In this document: piece after piece, positions 8,908 to 13,835 of the stretch | How the letters are laid out: each line of letters opens with the position of its first letter | How positions within the stretch are numbered: the first letter of the stretch is position 1 | Source of the DNA: a virus | DNA length: 34,640 nucleotides | IMG/VR virus record: IMGVR_UViG_3300032288_000616 | Span: 1 to 34,640 of that record | Reading direction: 5' to 3' (one strand) | The notes under the pieces: generated by a model | What the model was told of the DNA's origin: nothing | The model's database searches: none | Seen by the model: the letters and a program-made list of their open reading frames with translations, nothing else | Position numbers and translations under genes: made by a program

Positions 8908-9405
8908 TCAATAAGGTTTGTTGTAACGCAGCATTGCGTTGTAATTATTGCCTTGTGTTGGCACGTTTACATTAGCTGACAATGTGCCACCGCCAACTGG
9001 TGCGCTGTAGCCAAGACCGACTTGGTTTAGGCTTGTGCGGTTGTAGCCCGGCGCTGCGACATTTGATCCCATCACGTTGCCGTGTAGCCTTCCCTCACCC
9101 ATTGGCATACTTCCACTAACTTGCATTGGGGTCATGTTAATGCCCCGCTGGAATGTCTGTTGTGGATTGTAAAACCCTTGTGGAACGCCTTGTGGCACAG
9201 GAATGTCAGGCATTTGACCGCCAGCGACTTGCACAGGTGCGCCCATGTTGTTTTGCATTGGTGGTTGTTGGTTTTCCATGCCAATCGGCACTTGGTCAAC
9301 AGGCGTATTCACTTGGAATCGCTGCATCATTTTCTGCAATTGCTGTTGACGCAGCATATCTGCTAGGCGCTGTGCATCTGGGTTTTCAGGCAATCCGTCC
9401 ATCAT
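8908..9405 (-). CDS. Q/M/P/G-rich hypothetical protein, 165 aa
   Basis: The start is a tandem ATGATG preceded by AGGTGG; the second ATG (9402) has the better spacing. The protein opens with a helical QRLADMLRQQQ segment. A disordered region rich in P, Q, M and N follows. A short beta-like C-terminus ends in NAMLRYNKPY. The opening DAQRLADMLRQQ parallels DAERLALMLQQ of the adjacent zincin, so both may carry the same N-terminal signal. It sits between a DUF5856-like gene and the zincin gene. No family recognised. Confidence 0.55.
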   Translation of the reverse strand: MMDGLPENPDAQRLADMLRQQQLQKMMQRFQVNTPVDQVPIGMENQQPPMQNNMGAPVQVAGGQMPDIPVPQGVPQGFYNPQQTFQRGINMTPMQVSGSMPMGEGRLHGNVMGSNVAAPGYNRTSLNQVGLGYSAPVGGGTLSANVNVPTQGNNYNAMLRYNKPY

Positions 9406-9410
9406 GCCAC

Positions 9411-9767
9411 CTATTTGAGAAAGCGTAGTTGGTATAGCGTTGAGTCAATCAATTGAGCAATTTCGTCAATGATATTCTGCAATGGCGTGTCTTTTGGCAA
9501 CTCTTTGCGGATTTCTTCGACAAAATCACACAAACTTTTGAGGTATTTCTGTGGCGTTTTAGCCAAATGAAAGTCATCCGGATATGTTTTTATCTTCTCG
9601 TATTTGCCTTGATACGCTTCTGTGAAGTCATCAACCAAGTCTGGGATGGCTTCATAATACATTTGCAACGCCTTATGCTCTGCGTAGCTTTCAGTCTGAA
9701 AGTGCATAAAATGAGCATTGGTTGCGCTATGTAGTAGCGTCGATACGAATACGGCTGGATAGTCCAT
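9411..9767 (-). CDS. DUF5856-like small helical protein, 118 aa
   Basis: The start follows the RusA stop directly (TAAATG) with GAGG upstream. The protein is nearly all helical, with HSATNAHFMHFQTESYAEHKAL near residues 13-34 and DLVDDFTEAYQGKYEKI at about 43-60. This reads like a ferritin-like or Dps-like four-helix protein; I associate it with the DUF5856 family found in many phages. H/E residues are spaced as in metal-binding helices, but metal binding is not shown. Function in the phage is unknown. Confidence 0.6.
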   Translation of the reverse strand: MDYPAVFVSTLLHSATNAHFMHFQTESYAEHKALQMYYEAIPDLVDDFTEAYQGKYEKIKTYPDDFHLAKTPQKYLKSLCDFVEEIRKELPKDTPLQNIIDEIAQLIDSTLYQLRFLK

Positions 9768-10130
9768 TTACGCCTCGTCCTCAATGGTGGCTAGGATTAT
9801 TGTACATTGCCCACCTGATTTAATCACGCCTCTTGTAATCGTGATTTGGTCAAATTGCTCATCATCGTCAAACACGCCTGCGTCTTGGAGACTGTCCAAC
9901 AGGGCTTTTAGGCGGTTGTCTAGGTCTATTTTGCGCCTATCCCTTGGGAATATTGTAATTATGGCGTGTAAGCGCTTTTGATCAAATTTAGGGATATTGT
10001 TCTCAGCAACGTATTCCTGAACGGCTTGTTTGTAGTCCCGCCCCTGCTTGCTTAGGATGGTGCGCCCCCTAAAGTTGTTCCAGTATGAGTTTACGGACGG
10101 TGGAAGCGGTAATCGCATCGTTGCTAACAT
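9768..10130 (-). CDS. rusA: RusA-family Holliday junction resolvase, 120 aa
   Basis: RusA dimers cut four-way DNA junctions made by recombination or stalled forks, resolving branched phage DNA before packaging. The protein has the family opening LPLPPSVNSYW and the acidic core RRKIDLDNRLKALLDSLQ (D69, D71, with D79 or D83) followed by AGVFDDDEQFDQI (D88-D90). Length matches E. coli RusA (120 aa). The ATG is preceded by AGAGG and overlaps the end of the HNH nuclease gene by 7 bases, placing the two in one recombination cassette. Confidence 0.92.
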   Translation of the reverse strand: MLATMRLPLPPSVNSYWNNFRGRTILSKQGRDYKQAVQEYVAENNIPKFDQKRLHAIITIFPRDRRKIDLDNRLKALLDSLQDAGVFDDDEQFDQITITRGVIKSGGQCTIILATIEDEA

Positions 10131-10387
10131 AAAGCCTCTGTTTGAGCTAATAAGTCTTCTTCGGATACGCCGTAATGCTTGGCAAATGCTTTGCGTCCCA
10201 TGCCGTGAACGCCTGTGTTGCCTCGATGGTGTTCAGGACATAACCCTATTACTGGCGCTAAATCTCTGCGCCCAGCGTGTCTGATGTGATGTATTTCACA
10301 CGGTGTTTCGCCATAACCCAAGTGTCTGCAAAGCGAGCAACCAAGCTGTGCAAGTTTGTCGTAATGCTTTTTCTCAGCTTTCGTCAC
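10124..10387 (-). CDS. Ref-like HNH (RecA-dependent type) nuclease, 87 aa
   Basis: A GTG start at 10387 has GAGGAA just upstream. The protein shows the zinc-binding HNH arrangement C17-x2-C20, C30-EIHH (H33, H34) and C50-PEHH (H53, H54). GMGRKAFAKHYGVSEEDLL follows. The order CSLC, PCEIHH, GLCPEHHRG and KAF-YG is that of the phage P1 Ref family, in which RecA filaments direct site-specific cutting. It is much shorter than P1 Ref because it lacks the disordered N-terminal region; short versions like this are common in phages. It lies directly upstream of RusA. Confidence 0.8.
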   Translation of the reverse strand: MTKAEKKHYDKLAQLGCSLCRHLGYGETPCEIHHIRHAGRRDLAPVIGLCPEHHRGNTGVHGMGRKAFAKHYGVSEEDLLAQTEALC

Positions 10388-10541
10388 ACTGTTCCTCAGT
10401 CCATTGCTGTAGCTCGTTTGTCAAAAGCTGCATATCTACGGCAACGTCAGCGGCTTCTTCAAACTTAGCTTTTAGGATCAACTGGCGGTAAATCTTAACA
10501 GCCGCCATCAATTTAATCAGGGTTGAGCTGTAGTCAATCAT
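10374..10541 (-). CDS. Small helical protein, 55 aa
   Basis: ATG at 10541 overlaps the previous stop (ATGA) and has AGGA seven bases upstream. The 55-residue product (starting MIDYSSTLIKLM) is a helical, charged peptide ending in QQWTEEQCDES. Its end overlaps the HNH gene start by 14 bases. Translational coupling and a good ribosome site support it as real. Function unknown. Confidence 0.6.
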   Translation of the reverse strand: MIDYSSTLIKLMAAVKIYRQLILKAKFEEAADVAVDMQLLTNELQQWTEEQCDES

Positions 10542-10861
10542 TTTGTCATCCTTTCAAGGTTACGGTTGCTTGCCTGCTCTGTTCGCCATGCGTCAAAGCG
10601 CATTTTTGCACTTTCTAGCCGCCAACGCAGTAATTCTGCCTGTTCTGTCGCTTCTCCGATAGCTTTGCAAAGATTCTGATAATCAGCGTGTGCGTAGGCT
10701 TCCCGCTCCTGCGCTCCAATGGCTGTTTCGTAGCTTTGCTTCATTAAAATAGCTTTTAGGCTAGATTTGTAGGTTTCCAGTTCTGCTAGTTTGCCTTTTG
10801 CCGCAGCGTAATCAGGTGCTGTTTTGTAGATATAGTCAATTGCATCATGTTGGTCTTTCAC
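10538..10861 (-). CDS. Hypothetical helical phage protein, 107 aa
   Basis: A GTG start at 10861 overlaps the stop of the replisome-organiser-like gene (GTGA) and is preceded by GGAGG. The protein is predicted almost entirely helical, with regions AAAKGKLAELETYKSSLKAI and EQAELLRWRLESAKMRF suggesting coiled coils. It resembles small conserved proteins seen beside replication and HNH genes in many phages. No enzymatic motif is visible. Its position suggests a part in replication or recombination, without direct evidence. Confidence 0.65.
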   Translation of the reverse strand: MKDQHDAIDYIYKTAPDYAAAKGKLAELETYKSSLKAILMKQSYETAIGAQEREAYAHADYQNLCKAIGEATEQAELLRWRLESAKMRFDAWRTEQASNRNLERMTK

Positions 10862-11232
10862 GCTGCCTCCGCTACTTTCTGTGCAATCCTAGACCTAAAT
10901 TGCCCCATGTCCTCGCCCGGTCTTGGTGTCATACCCAATTCCCTCGCTTTATCCATCGTCAATTGCTCTGTTGAATACCAAGGTAATGCAGGTTTTTTAG
11001 GTTGTTTAGGCTGCATATCTAACTCATCGTAGTAACGCCCTTGATTTAGCCATGTCGCAGGATGCGGTATGTACTCTATCGCTGTCTCTTTTAGCTTCCA
11101 ATACTCTATATGCGTTTCTAGCGCATCAATTGCCAATTCCTGCTCGTCTATAGGAAGTTTGGCAAATGATTGCATAGCGGTCTTTTTAGCGACTTTGCGA
11201 GGGTATTTAGACCAAAAGTCATTAAAGGTCAT
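10858..11232 (-). CDS. Replisome-organiser C-terminal-like protein, 124 aa
   Basis: The opening FWSKYPRKVAKKTAMQSFAKL and the segment YIPHPATWLNQGRYYDEL (about residues 55-72) are the signature of the C-terminal domain of many phage replisome organisers (lambda O or DnaT-like helicase loaders). Those proteins usually carry an N-terminal winged-helix origin-binding domain. Here only the C-terminal domain is encoded, and a winged-helix-like HTH protein is a separate gene upstream in the same operon (12479-12805). It may recruit the host helicase. The ATG overlaps the upstream stop (ATGA). Confidence 0.7.
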   Translation of the reverse strand: MTFNDFWSKYPRKVAKKTAMQSFAKLPIDEQELAIDALETHIEYWKLKETAIEYIPHPATWLNQGRYYDELDMQPKQPKKPALPWYSTEQLTMDKARELGMTPRPGEDMGQFRSRIAQKVAEAA

Positions 11233-11639
11233 GTGTTCTTCTCCCGCAAAATTGTTTCCGTCATCTGAATGACGTTTTCTCTTTCATCACGCTCTGTTTC
11301 ACGGCGTATCCGTCTGCAATCTTCAACATCAAGTCCGACCCATTCTTTGCGTGGTGATGCGGAATCTTGACCTGCTTCGTAACTGATTTTCAAAGCCTGT
11401 AAAAATCCAATTTCTTCTGGATCGCCATGTTGTCTTGAAAGCCATGTTTCAAACGCCACAGGCTCTTGCTTCTCTGCTTGCTCGATGGCTTGGCGTAGGG
11501 CGGTGATTGCATCAAAACAGCGTTTGTCAACACCGTGAAAAACCCAAGCATCTTGAGCAGGATAGCTTGTAAGTATTACCCCATGAGAAGACTTTGCCAG
11601 TTTCAACGCTTCCAACGCTTGCTTCATTGCTTCGATCAT
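11229..11639 (-). CDS. Hypothetical phage protein, 136 aa
   Basis: Two in-frame ATGs exist. The second (11639) was chosen because GGAG lies six bases upstream and it overlaps the preceding stop as ATGA. The protein contains a conserved-looking helical stretch AITALRQAIEQAEKQEPVAF (about residues 43-62), common in phage early hypothetical proteins, and a charged C-terminus (CRRIRRETERDERENVIQM). No function can be assigned. Confidence 0.65.
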   Translation of the reverse strand: MIEAMKQALEALKLAKSSHGVILTSYPAQDAWVFHGVDKRCFDAITALRQAIEQAEKQEPVAFETWLSRQHGDPEEIGFLQALKISYEAGQDSASPRKEWVGLDVEDCRRIRRETERDERENVIQMTETILREKNT

Positions 11640-11797
11640 TTTGTTCTCCATTCTGTGTAGTAGTACTCATACCGCTTTATCAGCCCAAATAAATATGTGC
11701 CAACCAACCTGCGCTCAAGCTGCCGATGCTGTATCTCTGGCTCCATTTGGTCAGGGCGGTTGCGTATTCGGGTAAAGTCATCTTGGAAGTTTGTCAT
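11636..11797 (-). CDS. Small basic protein, 53 aa
   Basis: ATG at 11797 overlaps the stop of the 86-aa gene (ATGA) with AGGGGTGA just upstream; TGA at 11636-11638 overlaps the next start. The 53-residue product starts MTNFQDDFTRIRNRPDQMEP and ends RYEYYYTEWRTK. It is basic, with a middle LERRLVGTYLFGLIKRYEYYY that could be a helix. Coupled signals at both ends make it likely real. Function unknown. Confidence 0.65.
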   Translation of the reverse strand: MTNFQDDFTRIRNRPDQMEPEIQHRQLERRLVGTYLFGLIKRYEYYYTEWRTK

Positions 11798-12054
11798 TTT
11801 TCACCCCTTGCTCTAATTGCTTTGGCACACTCTTTTTGGCGTTTATACCAATCAGGGCCACCACTCCAAACATTCAATGCAGGATGTACGCCCATTGACT
11901 CACACAGCTTCGCACAAGCTTCACGCTCATCTTGGCGCACTAGCTCGGCAAAATGTTCAATGTGAATAACCCCAATGGGCAGTAAATACAAAGTGCCGTT
12001 GCTTGTTGCGGCTAATCCTGACATTTGAGCAAGCTCTTTGATTCGTTCGTTCAT
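11794..12054 (-). CDS. Hypothetical early protein, 86 aa
   Basis: The frame is open upstream to 12183, but ATG at 12054 was chosen because GGAGG lies seven bases upstream and it overlaps the stop of the 33-aa membrane peptide. The protein has a helical opening (NERIKELAQMSGL). A central beta part (NGTLYLLPIGVIHIEHFAELV) leads to EREACAKLCESMG, a phrase common in small phage early proteins. The end is basic. Function unknown. Confidence 0.65.
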   Translation of the reverse strand: MNERIKELAQMSGLAATSNGTLYLLPIGVIHIEHFAELVRQDEREACAKLCESMGVHPALNVWSGGPDWYKRQKECAKAIRARGEK

Positions 12055-12152
12055 TTCAACGCCTCCAACAAAAACAAAACAAGCAAAGGGCAACAAAACA
12101 CAAAACCAATGAAGCCAAGCTGCAATAAAGTTTCTTTTATAAAGTCTTTCAT
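12051..12152 (-). CDS. Small single-span membrane peptide, 33 aa
   Basis: ATG at 12152 is preceded by GGGAGGTGG and overlaps the stop of the 68-aa gene (ATGA); the TGA overlaps the next start. The peptide begins MKDFIKETLLQLGF, continues as an uninterrupted hydrophobic stretch (about residues 10-30, including GFVFCCPLLVLFLL) and ends EALK. This is a clear candidate transmembrane peptide with a polar N-tail. Its early position argues against lysis and for a host-membrane function such as superinfection exclusion (inference). Confidence 0.65.
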   Translation of the reverse strand: MKDFIKETLLQLGFIGFVFCCPLLVLFLLEALK

Positions 12153-12355
12153 TTATCCACCTCCCAAAGTTTGACAGCAGCAACGTGAAAATGATTATGT
12201 TGATTCTTAAATTCGTCGTGCAATTTCATCAAAAAGTTGCAACACTCACGCCTAGCGTTCTTTTGTATGTTTTGCAGCATTGTCACAAGTTCTTCCTGCT
12301 CTTGCTGCGTGACCAATCCTGATTCCAGTATCTCAATAGCTTTATCAATGTTCAT
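12149..12355 (-). CDS. Hypothetical early protein, 68 aa
   Basis: ATG at 12355 overlaps the upstream stop (ATGA). The protein is helical and acidic in its first half (IDKAIEILESGLVTQQEQEELV) with CC and several H/N residues in the second half (RRECCNFLMKLHDEFKNQHNHFHVAAVKL). No family is recognised. It belongs to the chain of overlapping small early genes. Confidence 0.6.
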   Translation of the reverse strand: MNIDKAIEILESGLVTQQEQEELVTMLQNIQKNARRECCNFLMKLHDEFKNQHNHFHVAAVKLWEVDK

Positions 12356-12504
12356 TTGTGCGCCTTATAAAATCTTGAGCACCAGTCACATAATCCGTCA
12401 GTCAACTTTGATACTTGCCCACAACAATCACAAATCGGTTCAACAGTTTCTTTGCTGTTTTCCCGTCTAAACTTTTCTCTAAGCCACTCTGCTAACGTTT
12501 TCAT
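12352..12504 (-). CDS. Small zinc-ribbon-like protein, 50 aa
   Basis: The chosen ATG (12504) gives MKTLAEWLREKFRRENSKET; an upstream TTG (12534) is less likely. The C-terminal half has CDCCGQVSKLTDGLCDWC, two CxxC pairs separated by about 11 residues, a compact zinc-ribbon arrangement. It could bind nucleic acid or a host protein. It overlaps the HTH gene upstream by 26 bases and the next gene by 4. No convincing SD is seen, so coupled translation is likely. Confidence 0.6.
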   Translation of the reverse strand: MKTLAEWLREKFRRENSKETVEPICDCCGQVSKLTDGLCDWCSRFYKAHK

Positions 12505-12805
12505 AAATGTTGTTTGCCCAATAAAGTTGTCCAAAAATGCCTTGGTGCTGGTTTGCCAATCGAAGTGCTTGCTCTACTGCGCTTTTACTTTTCTTTGGAA
12601 ACCTGTACACCCGCACATAGCGTCCACCGTTGTTTGCTTTTGTGTCTCTGATTCCTCGCTCAATGTCATAAAACGCTTTAGTCTTCATCGCTGTGCGAAT
12701 GTGATTTGGCTGAATGCCAGTCACCTTAGCTATCTCCTTTGCACTTATCCAGTCGTTTTCTTTTATCGCTGTCAGAATCCGTTGTTGAGTGTTTGTCAGT
12801 GCCAT
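12479..12805 (-). CDS. Winged-helix/HTH DNA-binding protein, 108 aa
   Basis: Residues about 5-60 read as a winged helix: TNTQQRILTAIKENDWISAKEIAKVTGIQPNHIRTAMKTK, with a recognition helix near 27-42, followed by a beta wing (GGRYVRVYRF). ATG at 12805 has a GGAT five bases upstream. It could be an early transcription regulator or the origin-binding half of a split replisome organiser, since a protein resembling the other half is encoded downstream at 10858-11232. Its first 27 codons overlap the 72-aa gene in another frame. Confidence 0.75.
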   Translation of the reverse strand: MALTNTQQRILTAIKENDWISAKEIAKVTGIQPNHIRTAMKTKAFYDIERGIRDTKANNGGRYVRVYRFPKKSKSAVEQALRLANQHQGIFGQLYWANNIYENVSRVA

Positions 12806-12944
12806 AACTATCCATGTAAAAAAGTGAGTTACTAATCCGTGTTGGGTACTTCATAAAGTCCATACTGCCCGGTCTCGGCATCAACTTGAAACCTGTGTAT
12901 AACTTTGCAAATCTGTCTATCTTTTCTGGTTGCTTTTTCTTCAT
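12726..12944 (-). CDS. First gene of the leftward early operon, 72-aa basic protein
   Basis: ATG at 12944 has AGGA six bases upstream and is the first start after the leftward operator. The product begins MKKKQPEKIDRFAKLYTGFK and is strongly basic. Residues after about 46 (KHSTTDSDSDKRKRLDK) are low complexity and coincide with the overlapping HTH gene, 80 bases in another frame. Either this is a true overlap or the C-terminus is a read-on past a frameshift. The N-terminal part looks real. No family recognised. Confidence 0.5.
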   Translation of the reverse strand: MKKKQPEKIDRFAKLYTGFKLMPRPGSMDFMKYPTRISNSLFYMDSYGTDKHSTTDSDSDKRKRLDKCKGDS

Positions 12945-12960
12945 GTTGATTCCTATGCAG

Positions 12961-12996
12961 TTAAGATAGCTTAATACTTGTTTTATGTTTTAGCAA
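12961..12996 (-). promoter_or_regulatory. Operator and possible promoter of the leftward early operon
   Basis: TTAAGATAGCTTAA at 12961-12974 has perfect five-base arms (TTAAG/CTTAA). It sits 17 bases upstream of the first leftward start codon. On the minus strand a -35-like TTGCTA lies at 12991-12996, similar to TTGCAC in the rightward promoters, but the matching -10 is weak. The operator call is firm as a sequence repeat; the promoter call is tentative. Confidence 0.6.
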
Positions 12997-13104
12997 GTCG
13001 TTTTGATGTTGTATTTTTACAGTGTTATTTGTATAGATTCTTGAGACATAACTTCCCCAAGGGTGGTAAGCGTGTAGTTCCCTACGCTGTACCGACCTAT
13101 CCCA

Positions 13105-13154
13105 TATCTATTACAGAAGTTATGCACATATATTTGATTAAGCACAAATAGATA
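13105..13154. other. Candidate replication origin with two DnaA-box-like sites
   Basis: TTATGCACA at 13120-13128 matches the DnaA-box consensus TTATNCACA exactly. TTAAGCACA at 13138-13146, 18 bases on in the same direction, differs by one base. Both lie in an AT-rich stretch flanked by an 8-base perfect inverted repeat, TATCTATT (13105-13112) and AATAGATA (13147-13154). The segment is non-coding and near the centre of divergent transcription. Because no phage polymerase, primase or helicase is recognised, host DnaA-linked initiation is plausible (inference). Confidence 0.45.
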
Positions 13155-13330
13155 CCAGAGCTACACAGAGTGAATGTTCAATCGAGCTAGAGTCTTGTCC
13201 CACCATGTCCTCTAGTCTTGTGCTGTACCCATTTAAGTCAGCGAGGCTTGCTCACGGGTGTAGTGAAGCCTATGTTCTATTCCACGCCACCCATGTAGGT
13301 GCATTGTTATCGTATGGAGTACGAGACAAT
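13155..13330. other. Non-coding structured spacer
   Basis: No believable gene is present between the leftward early operon and the regulator. Several hairpins can be drawn: CTAGAG/CTCTAG at 13187-13192 and 13210-13215, and a two-part stem at 13244-13271 (AGGCT/AGCCT with inner TCAC/GTGA). A short direct repeat, CTAG-(AG)-TCTTGT, occurs at about 13187 and 13212. The frames on both strands here lack ribosome sites and recognisable protein features. This part may belong to the origin or to a longer RNA. Confidence 0.4.
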
Positions 13331-13448
13331 AAAAAAACCGCTTTAGGCTGTACCCCGTTGGACACCAAACCATATAGGTTTGACCCCCTTTCGGGGCGAG
13401 GCACATTCTAAAGCGGTCTTTCTCGTCGGGTGTCCAGTCCGACAATAT
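13331..13448 (-). ncRNA. Candidate structured small RNA ending in an intrinsic terminator
   Basis: On the minus strand this segment folds into nested stems. An outer 10-bp stem, ACCGCTTTAG (13408-13417) with CTAAAGCGGT (13337-13346), is followed by seven U (13331-13337). Inside it are CCCC-GAAA-GGGG (13385-13396) and CAAACC-TATAT-GGTTTG (13366-13382). A 5' hairpin has arms at 13425-13429 and 13439-13443. Its loop holds most of TGGACACC, which can pair over 8 bases with GGTGTCCA inside the outer stem, giving a pseudoknot or an alternative fold. A possible promoter starts it near 13448. It could also be the structured 3' end of the regulator mRNA. Confidence 0.55.
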
Positions 13449-13454
13449 GACTTA

Positions 13455-13483
13455 ATTATGTACTATTTTTTGTCTCAATGCAA
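13455..13483 (-). promoter_or_regulatory. Possible promoter for the structured RNA
   Basis: On the minus strand TTGCAT (13478-13483), 17 bases of spacer and CATAAT (13455-13460, five of six to consensus) predict a start near 13448, just before the first hairpin. The -35 overlaps the last codons of the regulator gene. The TTGCA-type -35 is shared with the two rightward promoters, which adds weight. Confidence 0.4.
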
Positions 13484-13696
13484 CTCAGGCCAAATTGTTT
13501 TCCAGCTTTCAGGAAAAATATCTTTTCGGTGTATCACGCCTTGAGACAGTCGCTCAAGTTCAGCAGCCATAAAAATCAGCTTGTCTGGCGGTATACCGTT
13601 ATTTTTCCACTGGCTAACAGCAGGAACACTGACCCCACACAACTTTGCAACCTTAGTTGTGCCCCCTAGAATCGAGATGATTTTACCGTTGTCCAT
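13475..13696 (-). CDS. Cro/YdaS-like repressor, 73 aa
   Basis: It is a single-domain DNA-binding regulator. Residues about 7-34 (ISILGGTTKVAKLCGVSVP then AVSQWKNNGIP) form a clear helix-turn-helix of the Cro/YdaS type, in which Q29 and W30 lie on the recognition helix. KDIFPESWKTIWPEL closes the protein. It is transcribed away from the ERF operon, the layout of a lambdoid cro or repressor. The operator-like TGTAGCTATCTTAA (13696-13709) abuts its start codon, which suggests autoregulation. It probably binds the 14-bp repeats reported in this window (inference). No cleavage or dimerisation domain of a CI repressor is present. Confidence 0.82.
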   Translation of the reverse strand: MDNGKIISILGGTTKVAKLCGVSVPAVSQWKNNGIPPDKLIFMAAELERLSQGVIHRKDIFPESWKTIWPELH

Positions 13697-13709
13697 GTAG
13701 CTATCTTAA
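13696..13709. promoter_or_regulatory. Operator-like site at the regulator start codon
   Basis: TGTAGCTATCTTAA matches the reverse complement of the repeat TTAAGATAGCTTAA at 12 of 14 positions, with one perfect half site. It touches the first base of the regulator gene. Binding here would block the regulator's own expression. Confidence 0.5.
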
Positions 13710-13763
13710 CCCAACAAATCAAGGGTGCAGAAAGTTTATTTTTTTAGCCTACTTTTTTCATAC

Positions 13764-13792
13764 TTGCACAATCTGTTTAGATAGCTTAATAT
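13764..13792 (+). promoter_or_regulatory. Rightward promoter of the ERF operon with operator
   Basis: TTGCAC (13764-13769), a 17-base spacer and TAATAT (13787-13792) form a promoter identical in both boxes and spacing to that at 16006. The operator TTTAGATAGCTTAA (13776-13789), one base from the perfect repeat, covers the spacer and half of the -10. Repressor binding would exclude RNA polymerase. Confidence 0.7.
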
Positions 13793-13799
13793 CTACCTA

Positions 13800-13835
13800 C
13801 TGACATACCCGTCAGGACAACATATAGGTGCAAAA
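13800..13835 (+). promoter_or_regulatory. 5'-end hairpin and ribosome site of the ERF mRNA
   Basis: CTGAC-ATACCC-GTCAG (13800-13815) starts about eight bases after the -10, so it would form the very 5' end of the mRNA. It is followed by ATATAGGTGCAAAA and the ATG. The same order (hairpin, short linker, AGGTGCA, ATG) precedes the genes at 16081 and 16389. Such 5' stems often protect mRNA from decay. Confidence 0.5.

Noticed and set aside
12723-12736. AGCTATCT core inside the HTH gene resembling the operator
   Set aside because: Outer arms do not match and the bases are explained by codons of the helix.
13205-13411. 68-residue plus-strand frame in the same spacer
   Set aside because: No ribosome site, no protein-like pattern, and it crosses the terminator stem.
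13233-13445. 70-residue minus-strand frame over the structured RNA
   Set aside because: TTG start without ribosome site, and the segment is dominated by perfect stems and a terminator; structure explains it better than coding.
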